A DNA stretch of 64,000 nt from Cladophialophora immunda (taxonomy: Eukaryota; Ascomycota; Eurotiomycetes; Chaetothyriales; Herpotrichiellaceae), in contig NW_015622542.1 in assembly GCF_000835495.1 (NCBI RefSeq), positions 4,982,485-5,046,484 on the forward strand, given 5' to 3'. Both the position numbers and the translations under genes were made by a program. This document shows positions 51,758-61,731 of this stretch, piece after piece (position 1 is the first letter of the stretch; each line of letters opens with the position of its first letter). Below the pieces are notes generated by a model, which saw only the letters and a list, made by a program, of their open reading frames with translations, did not search any database and was not told the DNA's origin.

Positions 51758-54472
51758 ATGGCGCCCAGAAAGGGGAAGGAGTCCCTTTTGGACCTCTGTG
51801 GCCGGGCAACCACCTTGGGAAACAGCGTGTCGGTGCGCATGCTGGAGTATCTCAGCACCGTCAAGGAGCCCCCGCATGGCTTCCGTGAGCTGGCGACCAA
51901 TTTCCTCGACATTTGTCGAGTCCTTTGCTCCATCGAAGCAGGACTGACCGAAGCCTCGAGGGGGCACAGCCAGTTCCCCAGTGACATGCAACAGGAACTC
52001 GACAAAAAGTTTCGTCAGGCCAATGATGACTTTATCGTCTTGAACCAGATGCTCGTCAAGTTCCTCGAGTACGAGAAGAAAGGAAGCTTGGGCAAGCTCA
52101 GGAAAGGATGGCACATGATGTTCGCCGATACGGACATTCACAAGATGAAGGACTCGCTCGCCAGGAGCCGCGATGCGCTGGGCATGAGTGCAATGGTGTT
52201 CAGATGGTACCTGGGCGACGCAAAGGCGGATGCCTCTGTTGGCATAGGATATACGGGTCTTGCAGCTGTCCTCGAGCGCATGAACCCCAGCATCAATCCC
52301 AGCATCAGGCACACTCCGTCGACCACCGTGAAGCCTGCCCTTCATGCTCCTCTTTCGGAAGCACCCGATCTTCTGCCACCGCTCCCGTCCATTCCATTGA
52401 CGGAGAGAACGTCAGAGTCCAACTTCCTCTCCCGGCTAAGCGAGGATCCAGATACCTTGACCGCGATCCCTCAGAGACAAAGCTTCAGCAGGCCCGCGCC
52501 CAGTACCAGGTCCAGCAAACTCACCGTCAATTCCGCCACCAGGGAAAGGGAACAGCAAATGATGAGCAGTGAGAGTTCGCGAACCGAGGTTGCCGTGGAA
52601 GATCATGTCTCTGTCAAAACGGCGGATTCATTTGCCCAGATTGAGGACATGATCCACGAGATCGGACTGGACAAGCACTCTTCTCCCACTGCTCGCGTGA
52701 AAGCCGACCCTGCCACAGTCCCAAGATGGACACCTAAACAAATGTCTGGGGCCAACTCCGCCGCCCTGAAATCGTCCTTGTTGAATGCCGTCCAGCAGCA
52801 GAAGCACAAGATGATTGAACAACTACTGGACTGCGGCGTGCCTCCCGAGGGCGACAACGGAGTCAACCTTCTCCGAGAGGCAGTTCTTCATCAAGACGTT
52901 GAGACAGTCCGGCTTTTACTCCTCTTTGGAGCCGATCCCAATGGCCTCGACAAGATCAAGTTCAGTCCCCTTTTGTCCGCGACAGAGCTGTCGTTCCTCG
53001 AAGCCGCAAAGTTGCTGCTGAAATATGGAGCAGATCCTAATCTTCCCGCCGGTCCAGAGGGGGAATGTCCCCTCGCCATGGCCGTCGTGGAGAACAAGCT
53101 CGAGTTTCTGCAGCTCTATCTCACGTACGGAGGAGACACCAACCTCAACACCGCTGATGGCAACACTCTGCTCATCAAGGCTATAAACAAAACGAATCCG
53201 AAGAAGTTGGTAGAGCTTCTTGTCGACTATGGGAGCGACGTGAATGGGAAAAATGGCGAGGGCGAGACGCCCCTTTTCACAGCAGTCCAGTCGAGAAGAG
53301 TGGACATCATGATCTTTCTCTTGGACCACGGAGCCGACCCCAACATGCCTGGTCCTAAGCACCTTTTGTGGCCTTCGACCTACCAGCCAAAAGCACTGCA
53401 GCTGCTGCTATCTCGAGGAGCAGATTACAAAAAGTGCCCCGGGGTTCTGGAACTCGCCACAAGTATCAACAATCTGGAGTCGGTAACGACCCTGCTCAAA
53501 GCCGGTGTCGATCCCAATGCTAAGAAGGACGGGGTTTATACACCACTCTGTTCTGCCATTCGTGACAACCGAGGCGAACTTGTCTCGCTCCTCCTGGCCA
53601 ATGGAGCGGATCCAAATCTGACGGCGTCGGAGTACCCAGCCTTCAAGTGCGTGACCCACGACCGCACGCATCTACTTCCACAGCTTGTTGCTGCAGGCGC
53701 GAACCTGCACAAACCCAAGGGCATCATCGAGAAAGCCGTTGCTCACAACAACAAGGACGCGCTCATGTACTTACTTGACCAGCACGTCAGCCCCAATGAC
53801 AGAAGCGCTGAAGGCTACACACCTCTGACTACGGCAATCCGTGACGAGAGACTTGACTTTGTCGACATACTACTGGCCAACGGTGCAGACCCTGGCATCC
53901 GAGGTCAGGACTGGCCTATCTGTATGGCTGTGAAAAGACCCGAAATTCTGCGCAAGCTCCTTCCTTCCCTTTCCAATCCAAGAGCAGTTAAAGGGGTCCT
54001 GGAAATGGCCGTGGTTGCCAACCAGCTCGAGAGTATCAAGTTGTTGCTGAAAGCGGGTGTCAATGTCGAGGACAAGAACGGAGGTGTTTTCTCTCCTCTG
54101 ACAACTGCTATTCGGGAGGACAGAAGAGAGATTGTTCGCTACCTGCTCGACGAAGCTGGTGCCGATGTCAACGCCCCCGGCGAGCATCTGCCCATCATCA
54201 AGGCTATCCGGAGGTTCCGCAACGGCGATACCGAGATCATTGAAATGTTGCTCGCGCGAGGGGCCGATATCAATCTCATGTACCGGGGCTGGAACGCAGT
54301 GCTCCAGGCGGTGGAAAATGGAGACGCTAAGACGTTGAAGCTTCTCGTCGAGCGAGGTGGTGGCGTCGACCTGGAAGCTAAAGACGAGTCGGGGAGGACA
54401 GTGATGGATATTGTGAACGGGCGGGGGTGGGATGAGGCTGTGACCATCTTGGTGGGTGGAGGAAGCCCGTAA
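51758..54472 (+). CDS. Ankyrin repeat protein with fungal STAND-like helical N-terminus
   Basis: Intronless, 904 residues. The N-terminal helical domain (1-165; LLDLCGRATTLGNSVSVRML, FLDICRVLCSIEAGLTEA, FRQANDDFIVLNQMLVKFLE) resembles the adaptor-like region found before NACHT/STAND modules and in related fungal ankyrin proteins; no NTPase P-loop follows. A Ser/Pro-rich linker (about 170-335) leads to about 15 ankyrin units (340-900) with repeated LLLANGADPN-type signatures. Three copies of a 92-residue block occur, starting near residues 562, 655 and 746 (GVLELATSINNLESV, GIIEKAVAHNNKDAL, GVLEMAVVANQLESI). Some units lack the usual TPLH. Function unknown; ankyrin arrays bind proteins, so a scaffold or incompatibility-type recognition role is inference. 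Confidence 0.88.
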   Translation: MAPRKGKESLLDLCGRATTLGNSVSVRMLEYLSTVKEPPHGFRELATNFLDICRVLCSIEAGLTEASRGHSQFPSDMQQELDKKFRQANDDFIVLNQMLVKFLEYEKKGSLGKLRKGWHMMFADTDIHKMKDSLARSRDALGMSAMVFRWYLGDAKADASVGIGYTGLAAVLERMNPSINPSIRHTPSTTVKPALHAPLSEAPDLLPPLPSIPLTERTSESNFLSRLSEDPDTLTAIPQRQSFSRPAPSTRSSKLTVNSATREREQQMMSSESSRTEVAVEDHVSVKTADSFAQIEDMIHEIGLDKHSSPTARVKADPATVPRWTPKQMSGANSAALKSSLLNAVQQQKHKMIEQLLDCGVPPEGDNGVNLLREAVLHQDVETVRLLLLFGADPNGLDKIKFSPLLSATELSFLEAAKLLLKYGADPNLPAGPEGECPLAMAVVENKLEFLQLYLTYGGDTNLNTADGNTLLIKAINKTNPKKLVELLVDYGSDVNGKNGEGETPLFTAVQSRRVDIMIFLLDHGADPNMPGPKHLLWPSTYQPKALQLLLSRGADYKKCPGVLELATSINNLESVTTLLKAGVDPNAKKDGVYTPLCSAIRDNRGELVSLLLANGADPNLTASEYPAFKCVTHDRTHLLPQLVAAGANLHKPKGIIEKAVAHNNKDALMYLLDQHVSPNDRSAEGYTPLTTAIRDERLDFVDILLANGADPGIRGQDWPICMAVKRPEILRKLLPSLSNPRAVKGVLEMAVVANQLESIKLLLKAGVNVEDKNGGVFSPLTTAIREDRREIVRYLLDEAGADVNAPGEHLPIIKAIRRFRNGDTEIIEMLLARGADINLMYRGWNAVLQAVENGDAKTLKLLVERGGGVDLEAKDESGRTVMDIVNGRGWDEAVTILVGGGSP

Positions 54473-54863
54473 AGTGATGTGTATGGATGATGGGATGAGG
54501 GACTCTCGGACTCACTGAACGGCATTCGGGAGGTAATTTCCTTTTTGCGCGCCTCGTTGAGGCAGTGTACCAGTATATCCATTTCCTTTGTGACGATGGA
54601 GAGGCTCTTTGTGCGTTGTTGTACCACAGTCAATCAATTCATAGGCGAAGATTGCCGTCGAGGGAAGATTGTGATTTCCCGAGCGAAGCCAAGTGTCCAG
54701 GGTCCAGACAAGGAGGCTGCGCCTCTTCCTGTGACTTGTATTTCTCTTGCCTTTCTCGCATGCCAGTGTTGGTCGCGTGGACCTCCTTGTCCTCCCACCC
54801 CCCCTTTTTCGCCGGCTGGCGGACTGACCGAGGCTGATTTGGCTAGCAACGCATCTGGGCGTG

Positions 54864-54894
<31 letters not shown>

Positions 54895-55901
54895 GACGGA
54901 GTACCATGATTCATGCAGACGAACCGCATCACCTTTGATGAGCTATGTTTGATAGGCGAAATTTGACGCATCCTGGGACTGGCCCCCAGCAAGCGACCCC
55001 CGGACTCGCGCACTGGAATTCGCCCATCGGCAGCGGGGAGATTGATGGGTACCTACCTCGTACTACCTGCTACCCAGGTGGGAGGACGAGTGCTCGGGAC
55101 GTACAGTAGTACTCGTAGTAGTGCCTGTTCAGGGGGGCCAGTGCGAGTCGAGTACGAGGTACTTGGGTGGTCCAGTCTCTCAGGATGGGCACCGTCGTTT
55201 GGCCTGCCCAGTTAGCTGGTTACGAGTAGCTTGGTGGTACAAGTACAAGGGCCTTTCTACAAGTAGTTGCCTAGGTACCTCGCGAGCTAGGTCTTTCTCA
55301 GGGAGGAGGAGCTTGCCTACCTCGCTACCCAGCCAGCCACCGAGACTGTGGAGGGACTTGCAACCCTGCCACCTGCCCAAATACGGACTGCTCGTAACGA
55401 TTACCTGGCAAGCCTACTGCACTCGTTCGTTGCTCGCATGCGGGGACTTCTCCGTCTCGCTAACCCAAGGGCTCTTCAAGCCCTCGAACTTTTCCTCCCC
55501 CCTGGTGTCGATCCGGGGGCCACTAGGACTGGCGCCGCGCCGTCACCGCCGATCGGCGATTGAGGCCTTTTAGGTAAGATTTGAAGATTTGAAAAAAACC
55601 CTGGGGGCTGTCTCCGCGTGGGCAGGGAAAGCAAATTCCGTCCGTGGTCATGATGTAAACGATCTAGAGACATGACGTTTCCCGTCGAACAGGAACAGGC
55701 TCTTTCATGACGCAGGATTGATGTTTTGTGGCAAAGGTAAGAAGCGACGTAGGTAGAAGGAACGGTAAAAGTAAAGAAAAGGGGGGAGAGAGACTCAAAT
55801 GTGTGATCTTCAACATTTGGCAGAGCTATTGACACTGAACAAGGGCCATCACTGTGATTGTTGTCGTAGACTCAAAAGTTCCAAAATACGTCTCGACCAC
55901 C
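54473..55901. other. Intergenic, 1.4 kb
   Basis: It holds a (CTGG)7 microsatellite at 54866-54893 and a TAC/GTA-rich stretch of short palindromes at about 55046-55300 (for example ggtacctacctcgtactacc, tagttgcctaggtacctcgc). No gene is seen. Confidence 0.55.
54866..54893 (+). repeat. (CTGG)7 microsatellite
   Basis: Seven exact tandem copies of ctgg. Confidence 0.95.
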
Positions 55902-56467
55902 ATGTCGCCCCGAAGTTGTGCAATCCAGGCGGTCAAGCCCGCCCTGAGACCAATCCAATCCCTCCAGACGGGATCCAGACAGTCCAGAAGAGCCTACGTG
56001 TCTGCACGTCCTGATGTCCCGGGCACCTACAACAGCAGAGTACCAATGTAAGGTCCGCGTCCAGCCTGAATGCAATTACCACAACCATGTGTCTATACAC
56101 ATACATTTCTTTGGACGAGTATTGACACGATGGGCCCCCCCCAAAATGCAGTATCGCCGTCGGAAGCGTCTTGGCCTTTGTGCCCTTCTATTACCTTTTC
56201 CACAGCACCAAGCCCGCCGCGTCCGGGCAGGCGGAGATGACGGAGGCGAGAAGGCAAGGGGATCCGTCGAACGAGTATCGGGATCCAAGAGATAGTCCGG
56301 TCAAAACGTTGGAGCAGAAGAAGGCGAAGGAGGGCAACCTGGTTATGAGCATGTACATGGGTGGGCAAAATCGATATGAAAACGATGTTCTATATAGGAG
56401 CATCATGGTGAATGCAACAATTTCCTTGAAGAACAGGATATGTTCTCTATACTGTTGTTGGGCTTGA
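55902..56467 (+). CDS. Small membrane protein, mitochondrial-like N-terminus
   Basis: Two exons, 55902-56047 and 56152-56467, give 153 residues if the frame runs to the first stop. The intron is 104 bases (caat|gtaagg ... atgcag|tatc). The N-terminus is basic and hydroxylated with few acids (MSPRSCAIQAVKPALRPIQS, then GSRQSRRAYVSARP), as in mitochondrial presequences. One membrane segment follows (IIAVGSVLAFVPFYYLFHST, about 49-68), then a polar tail (EARRQGDPSNEYRDPRD, TLEQKKAKEGN). The last 40 residues (from NLVMSMYMGG, with RICSLYCCWA at the end) look unlike coding sequence, so a further intron or an earlier end is possible. I do not recognise the family; similar small inner-membrane-like proteins are common in ascomycetes. 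Confidence 0.6.
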
Positions 56468-58147
56468 TGTGTTTCACAGCACATGGGTCTTTGTACGTGA
56501 CTATCCTCCGTGCCTGTTGTAGAGATGCAACGCAAAGCTCTGGCGAAGTCCTACCAAGCCTGCCTCACTGCCCAGTTACCATCCAGTGGCTCGTCTTGTT
56601 CGTAAGGCCGAGGCCCCCCCTGCACTGCCCCTTTCTGGTGCCTGCCTGCAGCCGCAGATATACAGCATCAGGTCGCCGTCTTTGACGTCTGGAGTCCCAT
56701 ACCATGCACTCTCTGCTGATGCAAACATGTTCTCAAGCACGAGAATCCTAACACCTGGCAAGGTCCCCTAGGGCGGCACTCTGAGCCTCTTCGAGCACAT
56801 GCCCTCGTCATACCGAGTCACCCCCGTTCTCCGTCGGGCTGCGTGCTTCATCCCGGGTCGACGTGAGTCCGAACGACTGATGCGTCATCCAGCGACTAAG
56901 ACTGGATCATGGTTGGTGGCTCGACCTAGAGGGCAACGGAAATCGAAAAGGGCTTCAGCCAATACATTGGACAATGGGTGTTGTCCACCAAGGCTGATGT
57001 TGTCAGCTTTAAAACTGGGCCTTGTGCCTGACTTACATGGCTTTGAAGTAATACAAAACCCCATCACGTGTTGACCCTCCAGAATTTCCTTCGGCTGCAA
57101 CTAACAGCATGTAGGGCTATCACTATGTTTATATTGCTATACTGGAAAGAAACGAGCTGAAAAGTGCTTCCGAGGACCGAACGACGTGAAACTATTCGGA
57201 ATTGCCCGGCTGGGACAAATCGCAAGTCAGGGCGAGTTGTAGACGATTCCCGGACATCCAGCTGCTCTCGAACGGAGTTCTGCGAAAGAAGGAAAGACAT
57301 CAGCCCATTCACCGGCAATACCCCTTCCTTGAAATCAGAAAAAGATCGACTCGCAGTGCTTGGGTCAGGCTACCCAGAAGGAACCCCCGGTGTTGACCAT
57401 ACTCTTGAATATATCGCCAACCCCACGTCCTCAGCCACGAATCAGCAATAAAGGTGACTGGTGTATCGCGTCTCACGAGCCATGAGTACGATCGGAGTTC
57501 AACTTGTGTACAATCAATCCCATCCCCCTGCATGAATCGCTACAAGCCTCCGCGGAAAGGAGTCAATAAGGTCCACTCCTTTAAGAGCTTAGTCAGGGAG
57601 ACGATGGAGCAGTATAAGACGCGGGGAACCTGCTCATGTGCTTTGCTCTTCATCCAATCATCGCAGGTCGACGAGAGGGTTGCTGTGTCCTGACTCCCGC
57701 ATATGGGCCAACCGAGTAACAACGAATGTCAAAGGTAAGACGTCCCCTTCTCCCGACGTCGATCAGAACAGGCCCCTTCCCTCGTACAACCCATGATCGT
57801 CGCCTCAAGCCATTGCTCGCACCTGATGTGGACTCTCAACCTCCTCCCAGGCTCATAATGGCTCAATCTGGGATGTCCAGCCTGAGAACAGAACAGGGAA
57901 CAAGCTTCCATCGTCTTATGTAAGGCCCCATGGAATCACGGAACACTGTGAGAGTGGGCTGTCGACCCCTAACGTACGACCTTGGATCTTTCTCGTCCCT
58001 CAAGGCGAGTCTGACCACTACACGGGACCTCTGCGAATGAGCCCGGCAAGATATAATATAAGGTACGTCAAAGAACCTCTTCAAAGGCGAGACTCGTTTT
58101 CCACCGGCACAGTTGTCGTGAAACATCCAGTCTTGACCGTTTCGACC
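56468..58147. other. Intergenic, 1.7 kb, upstream of P450-3
   Basis: No gene supported. TATAATATAAGG at 58052-58063 lies about 85-96 bases before the P450-3 start and is a good TATA box. Confidence 0.55.
58052..58063 (+). promoter_or_regulatory. TATA box of P450-3
   Basis: TATAATATAAGG, 85-96 bases upstream of ATG 58148; it supports that ATG over the in-frame one at 58037, which lies upstream of the box. Confidence 0.6.
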
Positions 58148-59844
58148 ATGCTCTTTTCGTTGTCTTTCTCGCTCTGGTCTGTTGCCATTTTCCTGCTGGC
58201 GACGGCTCTCTTCAGATACCGACGGCTGTGCTCCATTCCGGGGCCTCTCCTGGCATCATTCACGGACCTCTGGAGGTTTTCTGTCACACAGTATGGAGGG
58301 TTCTCACACACACTCAAAGAACTCCATAATCAGTACGGGCCGTTGGTGCGAATTGGTCCCAACACCGTGAGCGTCTCCGACCCTGCCGCGGTTCCTATGA
58401 TCCATTCGATGCACGGGGAGTTCAGAAAGGTATGCAAGGTGCCCACCCCTGCCAGCCTGCTTCGACTGACGCCCATCCGTGATGTCAAGGCCCAGTCTTA
58501 TACGACTTTGAGAGCCCTTGTGAACGGGAGAGTCCTCGGCACGGTGATTGATATTTTAGACGAGGACGAAGTGTCGGCTCTCAAGCGGGCAGTCGGAAGC
58601 GCCTTCGCAGCCAAGAATCTGCTGGATTATGAGCCCGATGTAGACCATGCTCTCGAGACACTCGTGCAGGTCCTTCGCAAGTCCCGAACGGCGACACTGT
58701 TTGACGTTATGCAGCAATTCCAAGTCGACTTTCTCCTGAAGGCGGCCTTCAGCAAACAGACGGATTATCTGGAAACCGGACGATCCGTCGCCCCGGTCTC
58801 GGCCTATGCGAGACTGGTACATTGGGGCCGTTGGCAAAGCGTGCCCGCGCTCGAGAAGCTCCTTTTCAAGTCTCCGCTCTGTTGGACATGGTACAGCAGA
58901 CAGACCGCAAAACCCCAGGCGTGGACGGCCATGGCCATCGAAGAGTTCAACAAGCGAAAGTACAAAGCGGATGAGGGGTTTGTGAGTGATGCCAGTGAAA
59001 AGCCTGATCTCATGGCCAAATACCTGGACGGACGCAATCGGCACAAGGACCGCGTCTCAGACGAAACCATCCTGAGGATGATCTCGAGCACCATTGCCGC
59101 TGGCTTTGACACTTCGGCCTTCACCATGACCGCCATCCTCTACTACCTGGTCAAGTATCCCGGGGCAATGAAGAAGCTGCGCTCCGAGATCGACGAGGCG
59201 CTCAACGCAGGACGACTGTCCCCCCAGCCACGATTCGTCGAGACAGACAGGCTGGACTATCTCGGCGCCGTCATCAAAGAGACCATGCGCATGCAGCCCT
59301 TCGTCCGAGTCCCGCTGGAAAGAGAGGTTCCTCCGGAGGGGGCCGAGATCGCTGGGACGTTCCTCCCGGGCGGTACCATAGTGGGCGTGTCTGTCTGGAA
59401 TGCGCATTTCGACCGCACCGTCTTTGGGAAGGACGCCGACGAGTTTAGACCCGATCGTTGGCTGGAGCCTGACCACCAGCGCCGACTCATGATGGAGAGG
59501 ACCGTGCTCGGATTCGGAGCCGGCAAACGCGTCTGCATTGGCAGACACATTGCCGAGCTGGAGATGAAGAAGGTGATCCCGAGAATCCTGCTCGAGTTCG
59601 ATGTGAGTATCAAAAGTCCACACCAACTTCACTGCCTCGCTCCCTCCATCCATCCCGTCTTCCCCAATCCTTTCCTTGCCTTGCACGTAGATGGACCATC
59701 CATGCTGAGAGGTCGCCTTCCTTCGCTGACTGTGGCATTCTGAACTAGATCTCCCTCGAGGACCCAACCTACCGTCTCGAGCCGGTCGACAAGTGGACCA
59801 ACTTCCCGAAACCGTTCTCCCTCATCTGCCAGGACAGAGCTTGA
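58148..59844 (+). CDS. Cytochrome P450 monooxygenase (P450-3)
   Basis: Three exons, 58148-58429, 58490-59602 and 59749-59844, encode 496 residues. Intron 1 (60 bases, aag|gtatgc ... cgactgac ... gtcaag) is in frame without a stop; removing it joins GEFRK to AQSYTTLRALVNGRVLG, and its position equals intron 1 of P450-2. Intron 2 is 146 bases. Motifs: anchor SLSFSLWSVAIFLLATALF, IPGPLLASF, I-helix AAGFDTSAF, K-helix KETMR, RPDRW and heme loop FGAGKRVCIGRH. The last exon gives ISLEDPTYRLEPVDKWTNF. Class E P450 of the pisatin-demethylase-like kind; substrate unknown. It converges with the metallo-beta-lactamase-fold gene. Confidence 0.9.
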
Positions 59845-60477
59845 TTCAAACCATACGGGGACCGGAGTCTGGAGTTCGGGGTTTGCAGTCCTCGTTCTAA
59901 GATCCTGCAGAACAATGTGAAAGGCTTGGCTTCGCCGTTAGGTGGGATGCAATACCGCGAACGAGCGACCGTGTCGTACATGGCTTGGGGCTATCCCGCT
60001 GGGTCAATCGCGAGTTGAACGATGATAGTGTCATCACACTTACTCCGTGCTTATGTTGAAGGACATAATTACATAGGCTCCATAGCGCCTGAAGGTAAAA
60101 GTAATCAAATAGCTAATAATAAAACCTCGCAGAGGAGGGCTTTGTTCAAGTATTTCATGCCCTAGACGCAGACGCAATACAGCCAGGCACTCCCTCTTCA
60201 TTAAAAAGGGTGTCCAGTCTCATCACTGAACGACAATACCTCTGGCCTTGGCTTTCCGTGTATTGTCGACAGTTGGGGGGGTAATTCGGCCCGCTGGACT
60301 GGATTAGATGAGTTGAGATGAGATGAGATTCAAACACAGAGAGCTAGCTAGCTAGCTCACTAATGATACAGGGAATTCTTCTTCTCTTGGAGACACATGG
60401 CGTGAATTTCCGCCCGGGCGTATTGCGTGCACGCAGTAGTGAACTCCAATAATGCGCCCGTGTCTTTCCTCCGTGAC
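59845..60477. other. Convergent intergenic region, 630 bases
   Basis: 3' flanks of P450-3 and the hydrolase. It contains a perfect 18-base palindrome at 60341-60358 next to a gagat-type short repeat (60312-60330). Confidence 0.6.
60341..60358. repeat. 18-base perfect palindrome (GAGCTAGC core)
   Basis: gagctagctagctagctc is its own reverse complement; it lies 120 bases past the hydrolase stop codon. Confidence 0.85.
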
Positions 60478-61731
60478 TCATGTGCCGTCGCACGTCTTCT
60501 CGCCAACTTGATCCTCCGCGCACTCGGCCGGAGCGGCGTGCTCAACCGCCTTAGTCAAGTCCTCCAGGAAACGCCATCTGGCCCGGCGCGCACAGTCCTT
60601 CTTCTTCCAGTCGCGCAGGGTCCCGCGCGGGAACCAGTCGACGCCGACGCTCTCGTGCAGCAGGCTGGCGTCGTGGGCGACGACGACGAAGACGTGGTCC
60701 GCGGCGTCGAACTCCTGCAGCACGCCCACGATCTCCTGCGCCCGCGCCGGGTCGTGCGCGACGCCGGCGTGGATGTGGTAGAAGGGCTCGGTGCCCCGGC
60801 CGCGCGGGTGGATCGTCTCGAAGATGTGGCCCGGGCAGCCGACGCCCGGCGGGTGTTTGGCCGCGTAGGGCGTCGGGCGGACCGTCTTGGGCAGCGGGAG
60901 GTACGCGGTCGGTCGGAGCTCGGCGCCGTGATGGGCTGCGTCCGCGCCCATCAGGACGAAGGTGTCTTCTTCCTCCGCGTCGCCGCCGTCCCGTGTGGTG
61001 GTGGTGGTGGTGGTGGTGGTGGTGGACGACGACGACGTCACGCGCGCGAGCCCGCACATGTGCCCGACCGCGTGGCCCGGCGCGTCGAGGAGATAGAAGG
61101 ACCCGTCGCCGAAGTAGTCGATGGCGCGGAAGCGGCCGATCTGGACGGTCTCCGAGTTGTCGAAGTCGACGACCTTCAGCTCGCGGCCCGCAAAGTCCGC
61201 GGCCAGGAGCGGCGACTGTTCGTTCTCCGGGTACGCCGGCAGGAACACCTCCTGGACGCCCGGGCCGACCACCAGCGCCGTACTCCCGGGAAACGTGCTC
61301 GGGTCGCCCGTGTGGTCGTAGTGCCAGTGGCTCCAGACGATGGCCTCGACAGCGCCGCCGGCGACGTCGACGCCGCCCTCCTGCAGGATCTGCGCGACCG
61401 AGTCCTTCTCGACCTCGATCTTCCAGCCCGGCTGGGTCACCAGGCCCCGCACCGCGGGCGGGAGGCGCTGCCAGTCCTTCCTGCACCCGAGGTCGAACAG
61501 CAGTTTCCGGCCCGTGGACACCTGTTCGACGAGGAACGAGAAGGACGGCACCTGGAGGATCTCGTGCCCAAACTGGGTCGGCCCCATGAAGACCTCCACA
61601 GGCACGTCGAGGCGGGAGGTCGTGTCGATGATTTGGACTTTGGCCGCTGCACCGGGCGGGATGTGCAGCACGGGAGCCGGTTTGGGCGGATAGAGGAGCG
61701 CCTCGTTCTCGTTCGCGTCGGTCGAAGTCAT
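60478..61731 (-). CDS. Metallo-beta-lactamase-fold hydrolase (lactonase-like)
   Basis: Intronless, 417 residues from ATG 61729-61731 (MTSTDANENEALL); the frame is open further upstream but with no better ATG. The metal-binding motif is SHWHYDHTGD (about 133-142, HxHxDH), with DAPGHAVGHMCG as the following His-bearing strand, and MGADAAHHG and AHDASLL near the C-terminus as later metal ligands. LLFDLGCRKDW near residue 75 is the usual strand before the active site. The layout is that of the AHL-lactonase-like branch of the superfamily, so hydrolysis of a lactone, lactam or thioester is inferred; the substrate is unknown. A Ser4-Thr10 tract (about 232-246), encoded by adjacent TCG and ACC triplet repeats, interrupts the core between two strands. 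Confidence 0.85.
   Translation of the reverse strand: MTSTDANENEALLYPPKPAPVLHIPPGAAAKVQIIDTTSRLDVPVEVFMGPTQFGHEILQVPSFSFLVEQVSTGRKLLFDLGCRKDWQRLPPAVRGLVTQPGWKIEVEKDSVAQILQEGGVDVAGGAVEAIVWSHWHYDHTGDPSTFPGSTALVVGPGVQEVFLPAYPENEQSPLLAADFAGRELKVVDFDNSETVQIGRFRAIDYFGDGSFYLLDAPGHAVGHMCGLARVTSSSSTTTTTTTTTTRDGGDAEEEDTFVLMGADAAHHGAELRPTAYLPLPKTVRPTPYAAKHPPGVGCPGHIFETIHPRGRGTEPFYHIHAGVAHDPARAQEIVGVLQEFDAADHVFVVVAHDASLLHESVGVDWFPRGTLRDWKKKDCARRARWRFLEDLTKAVEHAAPAECAEDQVGEKTCDGT
60996..61025 (-). repeat. Triplet repeat coding poly-Thr
   Basis: Ten TGG triplets on the plus strand, read as nine ACC and one ACA codon on the minus strand; a short TCG run coding Ser lies directly before it in the gene. Confidence 0.9.

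Noticed and set aside
58037..58147. Upstream in-frame ATG for P450-3
   Set aside because: It lies before the TATA box and would place a charged 37-residue segment ahead of the membrane anchor.
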